Shown: positions 5,830 through 9,568 of the stretch, piece after piece
Layout of the letters: each line of letters begins with the position of its first letter
Position numbering within the stretch: the first letter of the stretch is position 1
NCBI GenBank assembly: GCA_964462185.1
Contig: CAYWWV010000046.1
Location: 1-9,568, forward strand
From: RBG-16-57-9 sp964462185
GTDB taxonomy: Archaea > Thermoproteota > Bathyarchaeia > TCS64
DNA length: 9,568 nucleotides
Reading direction: 5' to 3'
Made by a program: the position numbers and the translations under genes
Notes under the pieces: generated by a model
Told to the model about the DNA's origin: nothing
The model's input: only the letters and a program-made list of their open reading frames with translations
Databases searched by the model: none

Positions 5830-5856
5830 TTTTTGTCTCGTTATTCTGAGACAAAA
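5830..5856. repeat. TTTTGTCTC stem-loop, right copy, just after tdh
   Basis: TTTTGTCTC (5831-5839) and GAGACAAAA (5848-5856) form a 9-bp stem around GTTATTCT. It begins two bases after the tdh stop codon on the minus strand, where it is followed by a T-run in the transcript sense only as part of the stem. Its core matches the left copy at 3239-3261 in inverted orientation, so the pair brackets the TrmB-Tes unit (about 2.6 kb). Confidence 0.7.
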
Positions 5857-5858
5857 CC

Positions 5859-6708
5859 CTATAGTTGGCCCTGAAGAGGCTTTTCCCTCAACCTACTCAG
5901 CATGTCCTCCACCATCTCATCCAACCCATAATCGGGGCTCCAACCCCACTCAGCCCTCGCAAAGCTGTCATCAACACTCATGGGCCAAGAATCAGGTATC
6001 TTCTGACGGTAGTCAGGCTTGTAGTCTACTTTAAACTCTGGGAGCTTCTTGCGTATTGCCGCGGCCAACTCTCCTGGGGTGAAGCTGAGGGCGTTAAGGT
6101 TGTAGCCAGTGCGCTAGACCAGTCGATCCGAGGACGCATCCATCAAAAGCCTCATGAATTTCAGACAGTCCGGCATATAGATCATGGGGAGCCTGGAGTC
6201 CTCCCTTAGGAAGCAGGTGTAATGCTCGCCTCTCACAGCGGCATAGAACATTTCAACGGTGTAGTCGGTGGTGCCTCCCCCCGGTGGGGCCTCACTGCTG
6301 ATAACCCCTGGAAACCTTATGCCTCTCACATCGACCCCCCATTTCTCGAAGTAGTAAAGCCCTAGGAGCTCGCCCACCACCTTGGAGACCCCGTNNNNNN
6401 NNNNNNNNNNNNNNNNNNNNNNNNNNNNNNNNNNNNNNNNNNNNNNNNNNNNNNNNNNNNNNNNNNNNNNNNNNNNNNNNNNNNNNNNNNNNNNCCACAT
6501 CGTACTCCTTGACGAGCCTCCCCAGGCTTTCACGGTCCAGGACATCCAAGCGCTCGAAGTTGCCCCGGAACCCTCCGCTGGATTCGCGGATATCGATGGC
6601 CAAAACCTTTCCCCCGCCGTATCTCTGCTGAAGCTCGGCCACCAGCTCCGTGCCTATCTGCCCAAGGGCCCCCATAACCAGAACACATCCCACATCCAAG
6701 GAAACCAC
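5859..6708 (-). CDS. tdh: L-threonine 3-dehydrogenase, short-chain dehydrogenase/epimerase type; interrupted by an N gap and one in-frame TAG
   Basis: The enzyme oxidises L-threonine to 2-amino-3-ketobutyrate with NAD+; Kbl, encoded divergently next door, splits that product. The N-terminal piece (71 codons) has the dinucleotide loop GALGQIG and the acidic LAIDIR strand end. The piece after the gap opens with nAC-GGG-GTC-TCC-AAG, i.e. the catalytic Tyr-x-x-x-Lys motif (YGVSK) with the first base of Tyr in the gap. It continues with RFPGVIS, GGTTDY and LPMIYMPD, all typical of this TDH family rather than of zinc-type TDH. After DRLV an in-frame TAG (6114-6116) interrupts it, then the same frame resumes with RTGYNLNALSFTP and the usual C-terminus DSWPMSVDDSFARAEWGW. 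About 70 residues seem to be missing in the gap. The start is GTG 6708; GTG 6693 is an alternative closer to the family N-terminus. It is either a recent pseudogene or a sequencing error. Confidence 0.85.
6114..6116 (-). other. In-frame TAG inside tdh
   Basis: The codon order is GTC-TAG-CGC, between DRLV and RTGYNL. Sequence on both sides matches the family without a frame change, so this is a single-codon interruption. Homologs usually have Leu here, so one T-to-A change (TTG to TAG) would explain it. ilvD, the HTH gene, TrmB, the Tes-like gene, tdh, kbl and the metallo-hydrolase gene all end in TAG, so TAG is an ordinary stop in this genome. Confidence 0.75.
6395..6494. other. Assembly gap of exactly 100 N within tdh
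   Basis: One hundred N is a common placeholder for a gap of unknown length. The frames on the two sides agree only if the true gap length is a multiple of three, which 100 is not. From the family's usual length, about 70 residues (roughly 210 nt) are missing, including the catalytic Ser/Thr region and the first base of the catalytic Tyr codon. Confidence 0.9.
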
Positions 6709-6742
6709 TGTTGAAGAGGAGGGAGTGGAGGCAAAAGAGTTG

Positions 6743-6754
6743 CCATATTTAATG
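6743..6754 (+). promoter_or_regulatory. TATA box for kbl
   Basis: CATATTTAATGG is centred about 27 nt before the ATG at 6775, predicting a leaderless message. The closely similar CTATTTAATGG stands at the same distance before the metallo-hydrolase gene. The AT-rich core could also serve tdh on the other strand, with a leader of about 13 nt. Confidence 0.65.
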
Positions 6755-6774
6755 GGGGTAACCCTTTTTCGGGT

Positions 6775-8019
6775 ATGTCCTGGCCGGTGTTAGGGAAGAG
6801 CTTAAACAGGTCTTTCTTCAAAGAAGGATCCATGAGAGATCCAACAGGATTTTTAGAGGAGGAGTATAGTGAGCTAGTATCCAAAGCCTTGGACTGGAGG
6901 CTGAAGAAGGTTCAGGGGCCCAGCGAACCCGTCACCATGGTGGATGGACGCGAGGTCCTGGTGCTCTGCTCCAACAACTACCTGGGCTTGGCCACCCACC
7001 CCCACCTAAAGGAGGCAGCCATGGAGGCCCTGGAGAAATACGGGGTGGGGAGCGGCGCTGTGAGGGCAATCAGCGGCAACATGGACATCCACGTAGAGCT
7101 GGAGGAGCGGCTGGCCAAGTTCAAGAGGGCTGAGGCAAGCCTAACCTACCCCACGGGCTTCATGGTGAACAGCGGCCTCATACCCCAGTTGGTGGGGGAA
7201 GGCGACCTGGTGCTGAGCGACGAGCTGAACCACGGCAGCATCATCGACGGTGTGAGACTCAGCAAGGCCCGCAGGGGCGTTTACAAACACAACGATACGG
7301 AGGACCTGGCTTACAAGCTGGAGGAGGCCGAGAAAGACCCCCCCAGAAGGATACTGGTGATCACCGACGGGGTCTTCAGCATGGATGGAGACATCGCTCC
7401 TTTGGACAAAATAGTGGGGTTGGCAGCCAAGCACGGGGCCATGGTCTACGTGGACGACGCCCACGGCGAAGGAGTCCTTGGGAAGGGGGGCCGGGGAATA
7501 GTCAGCCATTTCGGCCTCACCCACGAGGAGGTGCACGTGGAGATGGGCACCTTCAGCAAGGCCTATGGAACAATAGGGGGCCACATCTCTGGGTCGGAGA
7601 GCCTTGTTAGGTTCGCCTACAACAAGAGCCGGACGTGGCTCCTGAGCAGCAGCCATCCTCCAGTCATAGTGGCGGCCACCATAGCGGCCATCGATGTCCT
7701 GGAGAGCGAGCCCCAACACGTGGAGAACCTGTGGAAGAACACCAGGTACTTCAAGTCGGCTGTGGAGGACTTGGGCTACGACACCGGGGCAAGCGAGACC
7801 CCTATAATCCCGCTAATTGTTGGGGAGAGCCATAAGGCCAAGGCGCTTGCGGAGGAGCTCTACAAGGCGGGCGTATATGTGGTGCCCATAGTTTACCCAA
7901 TGGTGGCCAGGGATAAAGCCCGGATTAGAGTCCAGATGCACGCCAAACTGACCACCGAGCAGCTGGACTCCGTGGTGGAGAAGCTGGAGGCCATTGGCAA
8001 GAAGCTGAACATCATCTAG
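6775..8019 (+). CDS. kbl: 2-amino-3-ketobutyrate CoA ligase (glycine C-acetyltransferase)
   Basis: This PLP enzyme cleaves 2-amino-3-ketobutyrate with CoA into glycine and acetyl-CoA, the second step of threonine breakdown after Tdh. The 414-residue protein belongs to the alpha-oxoamine synthase group: SNNYLGL (66-72), His153 in DELNHGS (ring-stacking position), DDAHGEG (227-233, PLP-binding Asp and His) and the PLP-anchoring Lys262 in TFSKAYGTIGG. The close relatives BioF (8-amino-7-oxononanoate synthase) and serine palmitoyltransferase share these motifs; the divergent tdh neighbour favours Kbl. The ATG at 6775 has a good TATA box at leaderless distance, but the first 19 residues are unlike the family, and the ATG at 6832 (MRDPTGF) is the alternative with a partial AAGGA upstream. 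The 3' end overlaps that of nucS by 8 bp. Confidence 0.9.
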   Translation: MSWPVLGKSLNRSFFKEGSMRDPTGFLEEEYSELVSKALDWRLKKVQGPSEPVTMVDGREVLVLCSNNYLGLATHPHLKEAAMEALEKYGVGSGAVRAISGNMDIHVELEERLAKFKRAEASLTYPTGFMVNSGLIPQLVGEGDLVLSDELNHGSIIDGVRLSKARRGVYKHNDTEDLAYKLEEAEKDPPRRILVITDGVFSMDGDIAPLDKIVGLAAKHGAMVYVDDAHGEGVLGKGGRGIVSHFGLTHEEVHVEMGTFSKAYGTIGGHISGSESLVRFAYNKSRTWLLSSSHPPVIVAATIAAIDVLESEPQHVENLWKNTRYFKSAVEDLGYDTGASETPIIPLIVGESHKAKALAEELYKAGVYVVPIVYPMVARDKARIRVQMHAKLTTEQLDSVVEKLEAIGKKLNII

Positions 8020-8800
8020 AACCCGAGAGGAACCTGGTGAGGGGGGTGGCCCGCCTCCTCCTCAGCACTTCGCTGCACTTCTGGGGGGTTAAGGGCTTGA
8101 ACTCGTATCCAAGTTGGGCGAGGAGCTTCAACGCCCCCCTGGTGGCCTCAGGCGCCACCAGGAGGCCCCTAACCCTCCTGGAATCGTCCCTGTCTACCAC
8201 ATCCATATACTTCTTGAGCTGCTCCACCGAGTTTTTGTCCGCCCTCCCCCGTTTTATCTCCACCAGCACCAGGTTTCCATCGGAGTCGTAACCCATCACA
8301 TCTATGAACCCAGGGTCCACAGGCCTCTCCTTGGTTACGGGGCGGAAGCCCTCCTCCAACAGGGAAGGCTCCAGGAGAATGGCCTCCTGCATATCCCTCT
8401 CCGAGGCATACAGCGTGAATTCACCCGAGTCCCTCAGCTCCAAGGCTGCAGCCAGGACCACCTTTTTAATGTGGACCACCATGCGCTCCTTCTCCTTGCG
8501 CCTGTATGCCCGGAGCTCGACTTCTCCCTCCTTCAACGTGGTTTTGAAGAGGCTGCCCGGGGGCTGCCAGTTCACGGGGGCGTAGTCTTTGGGCCGGTGG
8601 ACCAGGGCGGAGCCGTCTGGCTTGATCAGAACCACTCTATCCCCGGGTCCAAGGGTGCTGTTTGCCCTGCCCTCGTAATCCACGGTGCAATGGCAGGCTA
8701 TGATCACTGTTTTCTTCTGGGCTATGCCTTTCTTTATTAGTTGGGCGGCCTCGCCTAGACTGGGGTTCTCCAGGACCTGGGGGGCTCGACTGGGTTTCAA
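8012..8800 (-). CDS. nucS: Endonuclease NucS/EndoMS
   Basis: NucS (EndoMS) is a DNA endonuclease of archaea and actinobacteria, shown to cut mismatched DNA and to work with the sliding clamp. The 262-residue protein has the N-terminal DNA-binding region with NPSLGEA (12-18), Arg45 in the YEGRA motif, Arg69 in VHRP and Trp78 in VNWQPPGS. The C-terminal RecB-like nuclease core has LLEPSLLEEGF (142-152), then catalytic Asp167 (GFIDV), Glu181 and Lys183 (VEIKRG), with Gln194 and Tyr198 in SVEQLKKYMD. The tail RRRRATPLTRFL ends in a PCNA-binding-like L-x-x-F-L without the usual leading Gln. The start is TTG at 8800; no ATG fits, and this start gives the family's normal N-terminus. Only 3 bp separate it from the stop of the metallo-hydrolase gene, so the two genes are probably co-transcribed and translationally coupled. 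Confidence 0.93.
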   Translation of the reverse strand: MKPSRAPQVLENPSLGEAAQLIKKGIAQKKTVIIACHCTVDYEGRANSTLGPGDRVVLIKPDGSALVHRPKDYAPVNWQPPGSLFKTTLKEGEVELRAYRRKEKERMVVHIKKVVLAAALELRDSGEFTLYASERDMQEAILLEPSLLEEGFRPVTKERPVDPGFIDVMGYDSDGNLVLVEIKRGRADKNSVEQLKKYMDVVDRDDSRRVRGLLVAPEATRGALKLLAQLGYEFKPLTPQKCSEVLRRRRATPLTRFLSGSR

Positions 8801-8803
8801 GGG

Positions 8804-9526
8804 CTAGCCTGCCTCGGTCACAATGGTGGTCCAAGCAGAGTTCATCTTCAAGTCGTAGACCCGCAGGTGGGTGACGGCCATCCCCAGGAGGAATGTCCCG
8901 TGGCCGGGGAACATGTAGGTAGGCTTCAACTCCAGGAGGCGTTTAACACTGGCCTTCCAGTGGTCCAGGTTGAAGCCGGGGCCATTAATGTATCCAAGCC
9001 GCCCGTTACTGCTGGCGATATCCCCCGTGAAGACGGCCAGACCCCCCTTCTCCTCTAATGTGAAAGAGAGACAGCCAGGGGTGTGGCCGGGCGTGTGCAC
9101 CGCCCCAATCTCCACCTCGCCAACCCTCAATGTTTCGCCGTCTTCGAGGGTTCTATCCACTGGACATGGTTGGAACTCCAGGCCTCTCTCCCTGGCCATG
9201 GAGTAGAGGCTGAGCTCCCCCAGGGTTTCAATGGCCTCCTTGTCCTCCTGGTGGCAAATTACCTGGGCACCCAACTGGTCCCGTAGCTCTCGGTTGCCGC
9301 CAATATGGTCGAAGTGGCAATGAGTCACCAATATGTGGGAAAGCCGTTCAGGCTTCAAGCCGTCAGCCTCCATGTTCCGTAGAATCTGGGGGACCCCTCT
9401 CCCTCCCCCCGTGTCAATTAATGCGTACTCGTCTCCCCCATCCACCAGGTAGACATTGCAGTCCCCTAAAGCCGAAAGCCCGTAGCCGTATCCTCCCACC
9501 AGGTAGACTCGCTCGGTTATCCTCAT
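8804..9526 (-). CDS. Metallo-beta-lactamase-fold hydrolase, glyoxalase II-like group
   Basis: This is a cytoplasmic zinc (or iron) hydrolase of 240 residues. The metal site is complete: THCHFDH (His69, His71, Asp73, His74), GHTPG (His148), TGD (Asp169) and PGHG (His209). The LIDTG strand end (37-41) is also typical. Length and motif spacing fit hydroxyacylglutathione-hydrolase-like or thioesterase-like members, but the substrate cannot be read from sequence. It lacks the beta-CASP domain of RNA or DNA nucleases of this fold, so a direct nuclease role next to NucS is not supported. It is the first gene of a two-gene operon with nucS, with its stop 3 bp before the nucS TTG. The ATG at 9526 lies 27 nt from a TATA box, with no leader predicted. 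Confidence 0.88.
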   Translation of the reverse strand: MRITERVYLVGGYGYGLSALGDCNVYLVDGGDEYALIDTGGGRGVPQILRNMEADGLKPERLSHILVTHCHFDHIGGNRELRDQLGAQVICHQEDKEAIETLGELSLYSMARERGLEFQPCPVDRTLEDGETLRVGEVEIGAVHTPGHTPGCLSFTLEEKGGLAVFTGDIASSNGRLGYINGPGFNLDHWKASVKRLLELKPTYMFPGHGTFLLGMAVTHLRVYDLKMNSAWTTIVTEAG

Positions 9527-9549
9527 GAGTCAAACCTGGGTGTGAGCCA

Positions 9550-9556
9550 TTAAATA
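9550..9556 (-). promoter_or_regulatory. TATA box for the metallo-hydrolase-nucS operon
   Basis: The minus strand reads GCTATTTAATGG, with TATTTAA centred 27 nt from the ATG at 9526. This predicts a leaderless message. The core is the same as in the kbl promoter. Confidence 0.65.
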
Positions 9557-9568
9557 GCTTACTAGGGC

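Noticed and set aside
3239..5856. Insertion sequence or transposon between the inverted stem-loops
   Set aside because: No transposase or target-site duplication is visible, and the bracketed genes are ordinary archaeal genes. Kept only as a hypothesis under findings.
6114..6116. Pyrrolysine at the in-frame TAG of tdh
   Set aside because: TAG ends seven genes in the window, TDH is not a known pyrrolysine protein, and the expected residue is Leu. A mutation or sequencing error is simpler.
7141..7719. Long antisense frame opposite kbl, and similar ones opposite nucS (8114-8740) and the Tes-like gene (4644-5203)
   Set aside because: These are open because of GC-rich codon bias in the opposite strand's well-supported genes. 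None shows a domain or motif of its own.
1..9568. CRISPR array
   Set aside because: The repeats found are isolated palindromes kilobases apart, without regular spacer structure or cas genes.

Overview
This window looks archaeal. It carries a tetraether-lipid-synthase-type radical SAM protein, a TrmB-family regulator and a NucS/EndoMS-type endonuclease. Three genes (2104, 6775 and 9526) have an AT-rich TATA-like box centred about 27 nt upstream of the start codon, the spacing expected for leaderless archaeal transcripts. Coding regions are fairly GC-rich; the main AT-rich island is at about 2040-2290. A run of exactly 100 N (6395-6494) shows that this is draft sequence with a placeholder gap, probably a metagenome or single-cell assembly. 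I cannot place the lineage more precisely from the sequence alone.

Layout from left to right: the 3' part of ilvD (+, runs off the left edge); gyaR-type 2-hydroxyacid dehydrogenase (-); an unrecognised two-HTH protein (+) divergent from gyaR; a 527-bp gene-free stretch with a TATA-like box and several hairpins; a TrmB-type regulator (-); divergent from it a Tes-like radical SAM enzyme (+); a TDH-type L-threonine 3-dehydrogenase (-) broken by the N gap and one in-frame TAG; divergent from it kbl, 2-amino-3-ketobutyrate CoA ligase (+); then a tight two-gene minus-strand operon, metallo-beta-lactamase-fold hydrolase followed by nucS, whose 3' end overlaps that of kbl by 8 bp.

Tdh and Kbl together convert L-threonine to glycine and acetyl-CoA. 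GyaR would interconvert glyoxylate or hydroxypyruvate with glycolate or glycerate, and IlvD serves branched-chain amino acid synthesis. The Tes-like protein would act on membrane lipids; its divergent TrmB neighbour and the perfect palindrome between them suggest local transcriptional control.

The most interesting content is non-coding. An 18-bp palindrome (ATTTACCCTAGGGTAAAT) recurs in two convergent junctions, with a half copy in a third. A second stem-loop family (TTGTCTC, 8-nt loop, GAGACAA) lies just after the stop codons of the TrmB and tdh genes and brackets the TrmB-Tes pair. Two evenly spaced TTCA-N9-TGAA operators lie between gyaR and the HTH gene. The 2743-3269 stretch could encode a structured RNA. 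No CRISPR array, insertion sequence, tRNA or rRNA was found.
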